Positions 39,801 through 50,689 of a stretch of 64,000 bases of DNA are shown here, piece after piece. The translations under genes were made by a program, and so were the position numbers. The stretch comes from Petrosia ficiformis (taxonomy: Eukaryota > Porifera > Demospongiae > Haplosclerida > Petrosiidae), in assembly GCA_947044365.1 (NCBI GenBank), contig OX345640.1, positions 2,297,501 through 2,361,500 of the forward strand. Reading direction: 5' to 3'. How positions within the stretch are numbered: position 1 is the stretch's first letter; each line of letters begins with the position of its first letter. The notes below the pieces were generated by a model. It saw only the letters and a program-made list of their open reading frames with translations. It searched no databases and was not told where the DNA came from.

Positions 39801-42090
39801 GTCAATCTGTCGACATATACGATGTACTTCTCCAACAAATTGTCGAGAGCATTCTTTATGATGAGTAAAGAAACAAGTGAACGAAGGACGTAATTCAGTC
39901 AGTCTAGGAAGACATGTTTTAACACCATCAGCTGTATTATATGTCAGCACTTCTACCTGGTTAGGCCACTTCTTTTTATACTTTTCTTCTAAAGCAGAAA
40001 GAGCTGTCTTCCATTCTTTTCCTGCCTTCTCACTACAAACTATTGTATACATGGCCATGTTTTACTAAATCAGCAGAATTTACCCCCACCTGTGACCTGT
40101 CATTACTTGTGTTGATTCAGTGACATAGTAGAAATTACATAGTTTTAGTTATAGTTTTTGTATTCAGTGAATTGTTAGAATATATAATATGTACAGTACC
40201 TGACATTATTATGTTTACATACTATCACTGTACTTCCATTGAATACAGTGTACTTTGTGAGTGAAGTACACTGTACTTCAAATGTACTACACAGTATTAC
40301 ACCTTAGTACTATACTATCACATACAAGTGTAAAGGGAATTCACACATTACTATGATTACAGTACAAAGTAGTACTATAGTACTACTTAGAAGTACAGTT
40401 AACTATTACCTTATTTAAGTGTAGCTCTCATCATAATATGTAAACTTAATAAAGTCAGGTACTGTATTTACTGATGATAATCATCAGAGAGGCAAGCCTG
40501 AGCAAGCAAGAATTGGATCAGAGAATACGACATCCATCCATTGAAGTGGCAAGCAAGCAAGATCAGAGAGCATTCATAAACAAGCTCGCTCAGCTCACCC
40601 TAATTATATTATATAAATTACCAGATATTGAATGTTATATAGTTTCCTGACATACATGTAGCTGGCAGATGATGTAACTATGGTAACAGTACACAAGCTA
40701 TAAATCAATTATGTATAATGTACACAAGATCGAAATATAATCCTGCGCAATTGGACATGCCACCCTCTTGTTAAGTATTACATTTTATCAATAGACCACA
40801 TACACATTCCATAACTAAAGGTCATTCACATTGATCAGAAAAATATTGTTTGGAATGACCAACATTCTTTTTACCTGCACCATTTTCATATAATTATCCT
40901 TCCCATTTTTTTTGTGTATCAATGTGAACGGAATTTATAATATGTAGTAGCTATGTACAATGAGATTCACATACTCATTATAAACGTGATCTGGAGGGAT
41001 TTCATGGCCTGGACATTTTATCTTGTGATATGACACACCAACTGTCTCAAAGGTCTACAATAAGAGAAGATACTGCAATCATAAACCACATGTCACTTAA
41101 TAATTTTGAATTTTAAATATCTATCATTATTTCCTATCAGACTATCATTATTTCCTATACGAATATCATTATTTCCCATCAGATTAGAATAGATTCATAG
41201 TTTTCATACCTCTCCATTGTAATAACGAAATGTGTTTGTTAAGTCAATCACGAGACCTAATTCATAGCCTTTTGTATGTAGTCGTTCCATTAATTGTGTA
41301 GGAGTGAATCTAACAAATTGACAATGACAAAATATGCATGTACCATAACTATAATTATAACTTATACAGTGTTCTGTCCATACTGGTAAGCACCATTTGG
41401 GTATAACCACCTCTCAGATGAATCAACCACCTCTCAGATAATACATATACATATATAGGCTACTGAGACAGAATTAAGTATATAAGTACTAAATGGAAGT
41501 TAGAATCTGACCACCACTCTACATAGTCTGGACAGAACATACATACATACATACATAGATAAATACATAGATACATGTATATATACATACATAATTTACA
41601 TATACATACATACATACATAGATACATACATAGATACATATATACCTATATACACATACATAAATACATACATACATACATACATACATACATACATACA
41701 TACATACATACATACATGTATATATACATACATATACATACATGTACATACATACATATATACATTTATACACACATAATTACATACATGTACATACATA
41801 CATACATACATGCAAACATACATACATACAACATGTATATATACATACATATACATACATACATACATACATACATACATACATACATACATACATTTAT
41901 ACACACATAATTACATACATACATACACTGTACATACACACGCACACATACATATGTACATACATACATCAACATGTAATAATTTACTCTTCTTCCAAAG
42001 GAACTCCACCTCTGTCTTTTGTCATTTTACGAGACAGTCCATTATTGAATGCCTTAACAACATAGTATATGTGTGTGTGTGTATGTGTGT

Positions 42091-42156
<66 letters not shown>

Positions 42157-42173
42157 TTGTGCATGTGTGTGCG

Positions 42174-42218
<45 letters not shown>

Positions 42219-43410
42219 AAAATTAAGACTGAACTTTTTCATTAATGTGTACAAAGCTCTGTGACCATTCTGTATCACCTCCTCAGTATAAATGAAGTTT
42301 AGGTTCCATAATTAATATATGCCGCAACCAGTGACAAAGGTGTGATCCACTAAACCATAGGGCCCACCCAGGGGTTGAATAAGACTATAAATTTGCAAGG
42401 ACAACACGTCTAAACAAAGTGATTTTTGATCAGATGCTTTCACATTTTTGTCTGACTGCGAGCAAAGCTATCTATCTATCTATATTAATTACTCCAACCA
42501 CATGATAAAATTAACCAATCAGATTTTAAAATTGAATTGTGGGGCAAGAATGTAGTTACATGTATTTACAAGTGCCACAGATTGTTTACTATTCCTGTGA
42601 GAGCATTCATTTAAATTTCACTCTTTTTTGTCATATCTATTTTTTTGCAAGGACAAAATGTCCAAGCAAAGTGAGATTTGCTCAGACAAACAGACTAAAT
42701 GGTCAGAAATTGTCTGATGTCTGACACTATTATTTCCACCCCTGGCTACCTCTATAAGGGTCTTACGTCTTACGATGCCTATGGTTTGGTAGACCACCCA
42801 CCCTCTTGTCATTATGGTGTACAGTGCTCTGCCCAAGATATTTAGGATGGTGGTTGGATTCTAACTTGCATTTAGTGCTGTTACCCAGTATATACTTAAT
42901 ACTCTCTCAGTAGCCTATATATGTATTATCTGAGAGGTGTTTAATTCATCTGAGTAGGTGGTTAATTCATGCTTAGTGGTGGTTATTCCTGACCATTGCG
43001 GGCAGAACACTGGGTATATATTAATTATAAAACCTAAACTTCACTTATACTCCATACCTAGTAACCAGAGAGGTCTGGCGGATCAATTAAGTGTAAAGAA
43101 CGGCACCTTGAATATTTGTAGAGGGCGTGTCCTCGATCCTAGGGTCTCTTGCGTTATAATCTGTTTCATTTACCATGCCTACACAAGGTGCTATACTTTA
43201 CACTTGATCCAGTCTGGCAGCATGAGACTTACAGTCTTACACACACGTACCTCTTTCAGCGGAGTTTTAACTGGTATGATTCTAGTTCCTTTGATAATGT
43301 CATTAAAAGGACTATAATCAAACCACCTACATGAGGAAATACAATATAAACAATAACAAATCTACAAGGAAAACAATAAATAACACTTACCCGTCTGGTA
43401 CGGACATCAT
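33888..43410 (-). CDS. DUSP11: DUSP11/PIR1-type RNA 5'-phosphatase
   Basis: Ten phase-consistent exons on the minus strand encode 366 residues: 43391-43410, 43251-43326, 41988-42052, 41210-41309, 40975-41054, 36552-36595, 35828-35885, 35729-35775, 34906-34969 and 33888-34434. The active site is HCTHGLNR (Cys ~135, Arg ~141), the HCX5R signature with the Asn-Arg form found in RNA triphosphatases of the PIR1/capping-enzyme branch, followed by TGYLICRYLI. ELGLVIDLTNTFRYY and IERGNYLESL also match DUSP11. The family removes gamma and beta phosphates from 5'-triphosphorylated RNA in the nucleus. The last exon is a Ser/Arg-rich, low-complexity tail. Intron 5 (36596-40974) holds a transposon and another reading frame. 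The start shares a 61-bp region with PYROXD2. The first of two adjacent ATGs was chosen. Confidence 0.92.
34565..34813 (-). mobile_element. MITE-like element, family B
   Basis: Reverse-orientation copy running from AAGTCTGTTCACATTCACAA to GGTGAATGTGAATGACCTTT; inverted ends intact. In the last intron of DUSP11. Confidence 0.7.
35170..35700. repeat. (GTAT)n/(ACAT)n microsatellite with GTAGTATGTACATGTAT units
   Basis: Both strand orientations of the tetramer occur, so the tract contains inverted as well as direct repeats. DUSP11 intron 8. Confidence 0.95.
36291..36501 (+). mobile_element. MITE-like element, family A
   Basis: Runs from CAGTGTTTATGATTAGCTCA to CCCAAGCAAAAACTCTG; contains GGCGCACCATTGGTCCAAAG and the TAATTATGATTATATTGTCA centre. 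A deletion near the right end removes the TTCAAAAC segment seen in other copies. DUSP11 intron 6. Confidence 0.7.
36828..39266 (-). mobile_element. Ginger-like cut-and-paste DNA transposon, apparently complete
   Basis: The 2,439-bp element begins TGTCACAGAAATTATTGTCC and ends with the complement of TGTCACGAAAATTTTTGTCC (17 of 20 positions match). It is flanked on both sides by AAGC, a 4-bp target-site duplication (36824-36827 and 39267-39270). Sub-terminal TTGTCCTAGGACAA palindromes occur at 36858-36871, 36922 onward and 39221-39234, and may be transposase binding sites. The minus-strand gene inside encodes an integrase-like DDE transposase with no premature stop. TGT-starting ends, 4-bp duplications and integrase-like transposases are established features of Ginger elements. 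It sits in intron 5 of DUSP11, in the same orientation as the host gene. Confidence 0.88.
37177..39050 (-). CDS. Ginger-like transposase: H2C2 finger, DDE integrase core, C48-like segment, PHD finger
   Basis: Six phase-consistent exons give 494 residues: 38889-39050, 38671-38826, 38361-38606, 38173-38304, 37775-38026 and 37177-37713. An H2C2 zinc-binding domain (His 73, His 80, Cys 110, Cys 113) precedes the integrase core. Asp 142 lies in GIDFVGP, Asp 202 in LTSDQGGEF and Glu 238 in NGLDERWNQ; the last two are 35 residues apart, the DDX35E spacing of retroviral/Gypsy-type integrases. AYNTSRQESTLHSPFEVMFG follows. The last exon contains QIGTNDCGLFALAFA (Cys 383), the Gln/Cys end of a Ulp1/C48-like protease without an obvious His-Asp upstream. 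It ends with a Cys/His cluster (YCSC, CSGCGEWYH, WLCYKC) that reads as a PHD finger. The start at 39050 is one choice; an in-frame ATG lies at 39120. The family mobilises its own TIR-flanked DNA. Confidence 0.85.
39553..40058 (-). pseudogene. Intron-nested reading frame resembling the N-terminus of bacterial proteins
   Basis: A minus-strand frame from ATG at 40058 runs 109 codons (MYTIVCSEKAGKEWKTALSA... to DTIWGIM). A second frame (39774-39553) overlaps its end and continues for about 70 codons to a stop, as if a one-base shift near 39770 separated them. The segment FVGEVHRICRQIDLSNPF followed by DTIWGIM reminds me of uncharacterised bacterial proteins (planctomycete/myxobacterial type) with a conserved WGILTG motif; this is recall, not a search. 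No intron signals are clear. It sits in DUSP11 intron 5, same strand, 287 bp beyond the Ginger-like element. It could be a decayed gene, an intact small gene or an exon of an alternative DUSP11 transcript. Confidence 0.4.
40826..40935 (+). mobile_element. Truncated MITE-like element, family B
   Basis: Carries the left end and AATGACCAACATTCTTTTTA, stops after TGTGTATCAATGTGAACGGA. DUSP11 intron 5. Confidence 0.55.
41538..41965. repeat. (CATA)n microsatellite
   Basis: CATA tetramers with GTATATATA and TTTATACACACATAATTACA interruptions; the latter occurs twice about 130 bp apart. DUSP11 intron 3. Confidence 0.95.
42066..42215. repeat. (TG)n microsatellite
   Basis: Starts 14 bp upstream (minus strand) of the acceptor of DUSP11 exon 3, so the CA-rich complement serves as its pyrimidine tract. 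Confidence 0.95.
43091..43203. mobile_element. Dispersed TIR element, family D
   Basis: Starts GTGTAAAG and ends CTTTACAC. The segment GGCACCTTGAATATTTGTAG and the following GGGCGTGTCCTCGATCCTAG are found in reverse orientation at 62900-63032. Ends 48 bp before DUSP11 exon 2. Confidence 0.6.
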
Positions 43411-43471
43411 CAACAGTTCAGCAAACACACATTTCACATTTCACATTTCACACCCTTATAAAAAATTTAAA
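43411..43471. promoter_or_regulatory. Bidirectional promoter between DUSP11 and PYROXD2
   Basis: 61 bp separate the divergent start codons. The interval contains three consecutive ACATTTC/TTTCACA repeats (43431-43451) and TTATAAAAAATTTAAA. The TATA-like stretch is only about 10 bp from the PYROXD2 ATG, too close to position its own transcript, so either transcription starts inside the opposite gene or both genes have almost no 5' UTR. Shared regulation is inferred from the spacing. Confidence 0.65.
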
Positions 43472-44232
43472 ATGGCTGCCTTGAAGGAGCTGTTTGGAAA
43501 AACTCACATATACATTTCTTTAAGTAGTACTTGTAGATATGCAAGTTCTTCCAGTGTCGATACTTTAACTTCAGTACCTACAAATAAATCTTATGATGCA
43601 GTTATTGTTGGAGGAGGTAAGCATCTAAAAAGATATGTTGATGAAGTACGTAGTACTGTATGTATGTATGTTTGTATGCATGTATATATGTGTGTTGTAT
43701 GTATGTATGTACGTATGCATGTATGTGTATATATTATGTATCATTTAGTCTTGCGTAGACAGCCCCTCCCACTTTACAAGAAGGAAGGGTCTGGTGTTCC
43801 ATATTGAGTTCGAGCATGGAAGAATAGTGTTGTTGGCTTTGTGAAACTGAGCACTTCTCTCCTTGGGTTTTAGTTCTTTCAGCCCACACGAGCAAACAGC
43901 CATCTCTAACACACTTTCAACACTATTCGATATCTTGAAACTCTGCACATGTGTAACACCCACTTATCTCACTTCAGTTGTACTATATCCCTTCGAACGA
44001 GACATATGATAGCAATCCACCAGCCCCTTCCTTCTCATAGAGTGGGAGGAGCTGGCTACATGAGACTATGTATCATACATACATACATAATATATACACA
44101 CATACATGCATACATACATAATATATACATACATACATGCATACATACATACATACATACGAACATACATATATACATGCATACAGTATGCATGTATATA
44201 TGTATGCATGCACATGTATATATGCATGCATG

Positions 44233-44266
<34 letters not shown>

Positions 44267-47200
44267 TGTATGTATATATGTATGTATATATGTATATATT
44301 ATGTATGTATGTATGTATTATATGTATATATTATGTATGTATGTATGTATGTATGTATGTATGTATATATATTCATAAGTATTTTGTCTCATATGCAGGT
44401 CATAATGGACTGGTTGCTGTGAGTATAAGTGTATAAAACTAAAGAACATGTAAGCAAACCATTTTTCTCTTACTGCAGGCAGCTTATCTTGCAAGAGCTG
44501 GTAGAAGTGTGGCTGTGTTTGAGAGACGACATGTAATTGGTGGAGCAGCTGTCACTGAAGAGATTGTACCTGGGTTTAAGTTCTCTCGTGCATCATATGT
44601 GTTAAGCTTGCTAAGACCAACTATTGTGAAGGATTTAGAATTAAAGGTACAAAAAATCACACTAATAATACTTCAACAATATTGATGATAATGGATGGGT
44701 GATACTAATATCAAAATACTCAATATTCCGATAGCTTGTCTGAAATTCGTGGTATCAAATACTGTTCCAAGTATTAATAGAAATACATATGTATGTTATA
44801 TATAATTATATACATGTATGTTATGTAGGCAACTGGTTTTAAGTAGAATATAGAGGGTATTGCCCATCATTATTATAATAATTCAATAATAGTTTAATAA
44901 TATATAATAATAAGTGGCTCAGATGATATCCGGTTTCAATACCTAGCAGTGTTTTTGATAAACTCATATGGCGCACCATTGGCCCAAAGAGCTTCTTGTT
45001 TGGCACTGCACAGTTCTCTCTTTGGGTCAGTGGCGCAGTTAATTATGATTATATTGTCACTAACAGCATTAACTCTTTGTTAATTGGCTCAAGATATATT
45101 CTCAATGGTGCACATACTAACCATTTTTGAGCCATTTTGGCCCATGCTTCAAAACATATCAAAAACTCAGATCCCAAGTCAGATTCAGGATTTTTCATTT
45201 TTACTTTCTTTCTGTGTCTGCATATCATTAAATATTTCTTGATAAAAACATTTTGGTCTAAAGGCCATCCAAAGACCATATCAGAAGTACATCTTTGGGG
45301 CCTAAACATTCTTATAAACAAATTTTTTTTTTGTGTTATAATAAACTTCAAGTTTTCTTGAAGTGAAAACATCCATGCTGCACCAGACACTACAGTGGTA
45401 AACGTTCCTCTCTAAACTCTAATCAGTTCTCAAATTTATTCTCCACAATGAATCACTTATCATTACAGCTAAAGAACATGTCCTTTCCTTCACAGAAACA
45501 CGGTCTCAAAGTATACTTACGAGATCCAAATTCATATACCCCATTAAGAAACAGTAAAGACTATTTATTACTCAGTTCTGATGATACAAAGAACAGTCGA
45601 GAAATCGCAAAGTTTTCAAAAAAGGATGCACAGGTACTTATGTAGGTACTGAGGTGGTATTATTCTTGTTTGTATGAGTACACTTTTAAGGCATTGATGC
45701 TGAATTGAGAAGTTTTAAAATGTTAACATAAGGGATGTTTGATTGTGTTTGAGAACATCATGTGCAATTCATACTAACGTAAATAGAGCTTGGAACTTTG
45801 TTTGCAGGTATATGCGGAATATGAGTCCTGGTTAGATAGACTAGGTAACAATTCCATTTATCCATTCATCCATCTATTTATCTGTTCATCTACTTATCCA
45901 TCTATCCATTCATACATCCATTTATGCACCTATCTATCCATTAGTCCATTGGTTCATCCATCAATCTGCTCATCACTCTATTCATTACTCCATTGGTTCA
46001 TCCATCCATCTGCTCATCACACTATTCATTACTCCATTGGTTCATCCATCCATTTGTTCATCACTCCATCTGCTCATCACTCTATTCATTACTCCATTGG
46101 TTCATCCATTCATCCATCCATCCATCACGTGATTATTTTTCCATTGTAGCAAAAGGTGTAGATCCATTGTTAGATAACACACCAGTAAATCTTCATCACA
46201 TTTATTCATCATGTTGGAAAGAAAGATGGAGTACTATTAAACCAATCATGGCATTTGGCAGCATGTGTGAGTCATAAAGTGACTAATTTACATATACATG
46301 TGTACATGTATATATTTTACTTAATTAGTATGACCTCTATTATACGTAGTTAACTAAGGAAGGATTTGTAGTTTTAGTAACTCTTTTGATTAATGATCTA
46401 AATGTCATTCACATTCACTATGACCTCAGAAAATGTTCATAACTTTAGTTTGGAATGACCAATGATCTTTTTACACCATTTTCATATAATTATCCTTCCT
46501 GTTCTTTTTCATGTTTGTCACATTTCAATCCATTGCTTGAGTTACAGTATAATTAGTATTAACCTTATGACATTAAACTATACACTATATTACATATAAA
46601 GTCATCACATCATAATTTTGAGTCATTGTGAATGTGAAAAAGCTTTAGTCAAATCATGGAGTTATGAAGCTCTGAAATCATAGTACATATAAAATTATAT
46701 TGTTCTGACCTAACTTGAATGAAAACGTTTGTAGTATTATATCTATAATTATGAATTGATTATTAATTCTCACTTGTGTGTCTGTCTGACTTTTCATTAA
46801 TGAGAAATGTTTTCAAGATTATAGACTATTTTCTACTTATATCTGTAGTGCAACAGTTGAACAAAGATCTACCTAGTTTCTATGACCTTGTTATGTCTCC
46901 AGCTTCAAAGATGAGTCATTTGTACCAGTTTGGTAATTATTAGTTTCATGATATTTCTCTTCAAATACATTTTAGAATGTTGGTTTGAGAGTGAGGTTTT
47001 ACAAGCTTCGCTGGCTACTGATGCTATCATTGGCGCAATGTTAAGTCCATACTCTGCTGGTAGTGGGTTAGTTCTCTGTCTGTCTGTCTCTCTCTGTTTA
47101 TCTCTGTCAATGTCTGTCACTCTGTCTCTCTGTCTCTATTTGTGTGTGTGTGTGTGTCTTTCTTTGTCTCTGACACTGTCTGTCTCTGTCTTCATCTTTG

Positions 47201-47526
47201 TCTCTGTCTGTATCTGTGTGTCTCTCTCTCTTTGTCTCTGTCTCTCTGTCTATCTCCTTCCATCTCTTCCTTTCTCTCTGTCTGAATCTTCTTACTTCTG
47301 ATATTTTCAGTTATGTTTTATTACATCATGTAATGGGAGAATTGGAGGGACAACGTAATGTTTGGGGTTACCCAGAGGGAGGTATGGGTGGAGTGTCAGC
47401 TGCTATAGCTCGATCAGCTCAGTCACATGGAGTAGATATATTCACTGAACAGGTAATCACACTAAATGGTGAATTAACCTTCACACTATCTATGTATGTA
47501 TTTATGTATATATGTTTGTATGTATG

Positions 47527-47559
<33 letters not shown>

Positions 47560-50500
47560 GTATGTATATATTTATGTATGTATGTATGTATGTACATGTA
47601 TGTACATGTATGTATGTATGTATGTATGCACCTATGTATCTGTCCTACCTTTTAATCTATCTATCTATCTATCTATTTATTCATCTATCTATCCATTTCT
47701 TCCTTCCTTATTATATATTACACCAGCCTGTGAAACAGATACTAGTTGATAATGGTGTTGTGAAAGGCATAGAACTTCATGATGGTGTCATCATAGAAGC
47801 TAAAATAGTATTATCTAATGCAACTCCAAAAATCACTTTTCTTGATCTTTTACCAGAGGTGTGTATATACATGTATTGTACGTATTATGTATGTATGTAT
47901 GTACGTATGTATGTATGTATATATGTATGTATGTATGTATATATGTATGTGTGTATGTATGTATGTGTGTATGTATGCATGTATGTACATGTATGTATGT
48001 ATGTATGTATGTATGTATGTATGTATGTATGTATGTATGTACATACATGTACATATTGTGACAAGACAGTCATGTAATTCTTTTCCTTCATGTTTAGGGA
48101 TCACTTTCAAAGGAATTTCAACTGTTAATAGACTCATTTGATTATACATCACCTGTAACAAAAATCAATGGTAAGAGCATATGATCATACCAACCAATCA
48201 ATGAAGGGTCTTGCACTCACTGAAAGGGTCCAAAGCTTATAATATCACCCACCAAAAAAATTGTCCAGAAATCCAAAACCATTGACCATTAATTATAATT
48301 ACATATAATAAAAATATTTTGTGATCCCATTGATGTGAGTATCTTTCCTTTGCAGTTGCTCTGAAGGGCTTACCTAACTTCATTGCTACTCCTAACCAAT
48401 CAAATAAGCCAGAGCCTCACCACCAAACCACTATTCATCTCAATACTGAAAGCATGATGGATTTACATGAAGCTTACCTTGAAGCTAAAATAGGAGGGGT
48501 TTCAAAAAGGTCAGTTAATTGAAAGATAATTAAAGTCCATTCACAGTTATCATGTCCTAAAAATTTTAATGTATAAGGTAAATACATGATAATAACTGTA
48601 ACCCAATAATGAATCAAATGATTGAAATTTGGCATACACAAAAAAAGAACGGGAAAGGTAACATGAACATTGTGCATGTAAAGAGATCGTTGATCATTCC
48701 AAATTAAAGTTATGAACATTTTTTCAGAAATAATTAGACCTGTATGAGTTTATTAACTGGGTCCTATGCTCAGTTTGACCCTGCCAGAATAATCACTAGG
48801 TATACAACACTTAAAACCTGTAACTTATTATGTTGTATGCACATTGACAAAGAGTTGCTGTTACCATGGCGACTTATTCAAATGCAATTCATTTTTGCAT
48901 CTACTTTATTCATTCATAATTTACAATTCCATAGACCTTGTATTGAAATGTGTTTACCAACATCTTTGGACCCTACTTTAGCACCTGAGGGATGTCATGT
49001 TGCTTCGTTATTTACACAATACACTACATATAGACCAAAAGATTTTCCTGGGGGATGGACCGATGAGAAAAAGACAGAATATGTTAATCAAGGTAAATAC
49101 TGAATTATAGGTCGTTCATATTCACTTAACCTCAGTTCAGGAAGATCAACGATTTTTCCCCCCTCATCATTTTCATATAATTATCCTTCCTGTTCCTTTT
49201 TGTGTATGTCAGATTTCATCCATTATTGTATAGTTATTGTATGACCTTTCATTATACATTAAAGATCATTCATGTTCACCATGACCTCAGAAAAATGTTC
49301 TTAACTTTAGTTTGGAATGACTAATAATCTTTTCACCTGTACCATTTTCATATAATAGTCCTTCCAGTTCTTTTTTGCATATGTCAAATTTTAATCCATT
49401 GCTGAGTTACAATATAATCCTTATGACATTAAACTATACATTATAGTACATATAAAGTCATCACATCATAATTTTGAGAACATCGTGAATGTGAATAGAG
49501 TGTAGTATTGTACAGTTAATGTCCATTATACATTAGTATTTTACAGTTAATGTATGACCTTTCCATTCCATTATACTTTGTTATCGCACAGTTAATGTAT
49601 GATCTTTTTCATTATACATTAGTATTTTACAGTTAATGTACATGTATGACCTTTCCATTCCATTATACTTTGTTATCGCACAGTTAATGTATGATCTTTC
49701 ATTATACATTAGTATTGTACAGTTAATGTATGACCTTTCCATTCCATTATATTGTACAGTTAATGTATGGCCTTTCATTATACATTAGTATTGTACAGTT
49801 AATGTATGACCTTTCCATTCCATTATATTGTACAGTTAATGTATGGCCTTTCATTATACATTAGTATTGTACAGTTAATGTATGACCTTTCCATTCCATT
49901 ATATTGTACAGAAATGTATGGCCTTTCATTATACATTAGTATTGTACAGTTAATGTATGACCTTTCCATTCCATTATATTGTACAGTTAATGTATGGCCT
50001 TTCATTATACATTAGTATTGTACAGTTAATGTATGACCTTTCCATTCCACTATACATTAGTATTCAACCAGATTGAAGAATATGCTCCTGGATTTCGAGA
50101 CTTGGTTGTTGGATGGGAAGCACTCACGCCACCTGATTTAGAAACAGAGTTTGGACTAACTGGAGGGGTCAGTTAATAACTGTAAAACTTATATATTTAA
50201 CAGGGGGCTAGGTCACACTTGTCTCCCAGTTTTCTATGGGCTTAATACAATGTAGAGGCTATGTTACATCAGTTTTGGTGTAATTATAGTGGATCTAGAT
50301 GGGCCATTGTTCCATATTGCTGTACATTTATAAATTTTCTACAGTTGTTATGGTATATTCATGTCTTTTGAAAATTGTGCTTATAATTGACAATACTTTT
50401 CTTCAGAACATATTTCATGGAAATATGTCGTTAAATCAATTATACATGACAAGACCAACTTATATGAATCCTTCATTCTCAACACCTGATATCAAGGGTT

Positions 50501-50689
50501 TGTACCTCTGTGGAAGTGGAGCTCATCCTGGTAAAATTTATATTCGTTTTACACCTACATGTAGTCATTTTCTTACTCTCTCCCTCTCTCCTTCCTCTCT
50601 TCCTTCCTTCCTCTCTGTTTCCAGGTGGTGGGGTGATGGGGGCACCAGGTCGTTTAGCAGCACTAACTGTTCTAAAGAGAAACACTTAG
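43472..50689 (+). CDS. PYROXD2: PYROXD2, mitochondrial FAD-dependent oxidoreductase
   Basis: Sixteen phase-consistent exons encode 584 residues, against about 581 in human: 43472-43616, 44399-44418 (20 nt), 44479-44646, 45496-45633, 45808-45844, 46150-46266, 46849-46932, 46976-47066, 47311-47452, 47727-47858, 48098-48170, 48356-48509, 48935-49092, 50061-50167, 50407-50530 and 50625-50689. The N-terminus ([20 protein letters not shown]) suits a mitochondrial presequence. The dinucleotide-binding fold is [20 protein letters not shown]; the 20-nt microexon supplies its GHNGLVA part. [45 protein letters not shown] and [16 protein letters not shown] follow, and [17 protein letters not shown] near the end completes the FAD site. 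Several introns are micro- and minisatellites. The intron before exon 14 is an array sharing its acceptor. Confidence 0.95.
43655..43740. repeat. (GTAT)n microsatellite
   Basis: Short GTAT run, PYROXD2 intron 1. Confidence 0.85.
44070..44372. repeat. (CATA)n then (GTAT)n inverted microsatellite
   Basis: About 110 bp of CATA tetramers are followed by about 180 bp of GTAT, meeting near CATGCATACAGTATGCATG. The two halves are complementary and could form a long hairpin just upstream of the 20-nt exon at 44399. Confidence 0.95.
44947..45169 (+). mobile_element. MITE-like element, family A
   Basis: Best-preserved copy: CAGTGTTTTTGATAAACTCA at the left and ACATATCAAAAACTCAG at the right. Internal GGCGCACCATTGGCCCAAAG and complementary TTGAGCC..TTTTGGCCCATGC give a second, inner inverted pair. 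PYROXD2 intron 3. Confidence 0.8.
45850..46135. repeat. ATCC-rich and 44-bp tandem repeat
   Basis: ATCCATCT tetramers pass into three copies of a roughly 44-bp unit (CTCTATTCATTACTCCATTG plus GTTCATCCATCCATCTGCTC). It runs up to the acceptor at 46149. Confidence 0.9.
46403..46646 (+). mobile_element. MITE-like element, family B
   Basis: Full-length copy (GTCATTCACATTCACTATGA to CATTGTGAATGTGAAAAAGC); PYROXD2 intron 6. Confidence 0.75.
47067..47290. repeat. (TCTG)/(TCTC) pyrimidine-rich tract
   Basis: CTGTCTGTCTCTCT repeats fill most of PYROXD2 intron 8 and lead into the acceptor at 47310. Confidence 0.9.
47485..47700. repeat. (GTAT)n and (ATCT)n microsatellites
   Basis: PYROXD2 intron 9 is almost wholly GTAT then ATCT tetramers. 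Confidence 0.9.
47862..48055. repeat. (GTAT)n microsatellite
   Basis: PYROXD2 intron 10; begins immediately after the donor. Confidence 0.95.
48530..48735 (-). mobile_element. MITE-like element, family B
   Basis: Slightly deleted reverse copy (AAGTCCATTCACAGTTATCA to TTATGAACATTTTTTCAGAA). PYROXD2 intron 12. Confidence 0.65.
49110..49500 (+). mobile_element. Two adjacent family B copies, the first truncated
   Basis: A partial copy (49110-49215) is followed at 49262 by a full-length copy ending GAACATCGTGAATGTGAATA. This is a direct tandem of two insertions or a partial duplication. PYROXD2 intron 13. Confidence 0.65.
49510..50060. repeat. ~76-bp minisatellite that ends in a functional splice acceptor
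   Basis: Units contain TACAGTTAATGTATGACCTT, TCCATTCCATTATATTGTAC and GGCCTTTCATTATACATTAG followed by TATT. The last TATACATTAG, at 50051-50060, is the acceptor of PYROXD2 exon 14, which starts TATTCAACC. The repeat thus carries seven more copies of acceptor plus TATT upstream. Confidence 0.9.

Noticed and set aside
43457..43463. TATA box for PYROXD2
   Set aside because: TATAAAA is about 10 bp before the start codon, too near to drive a transcript containing that ATG in the usual way.
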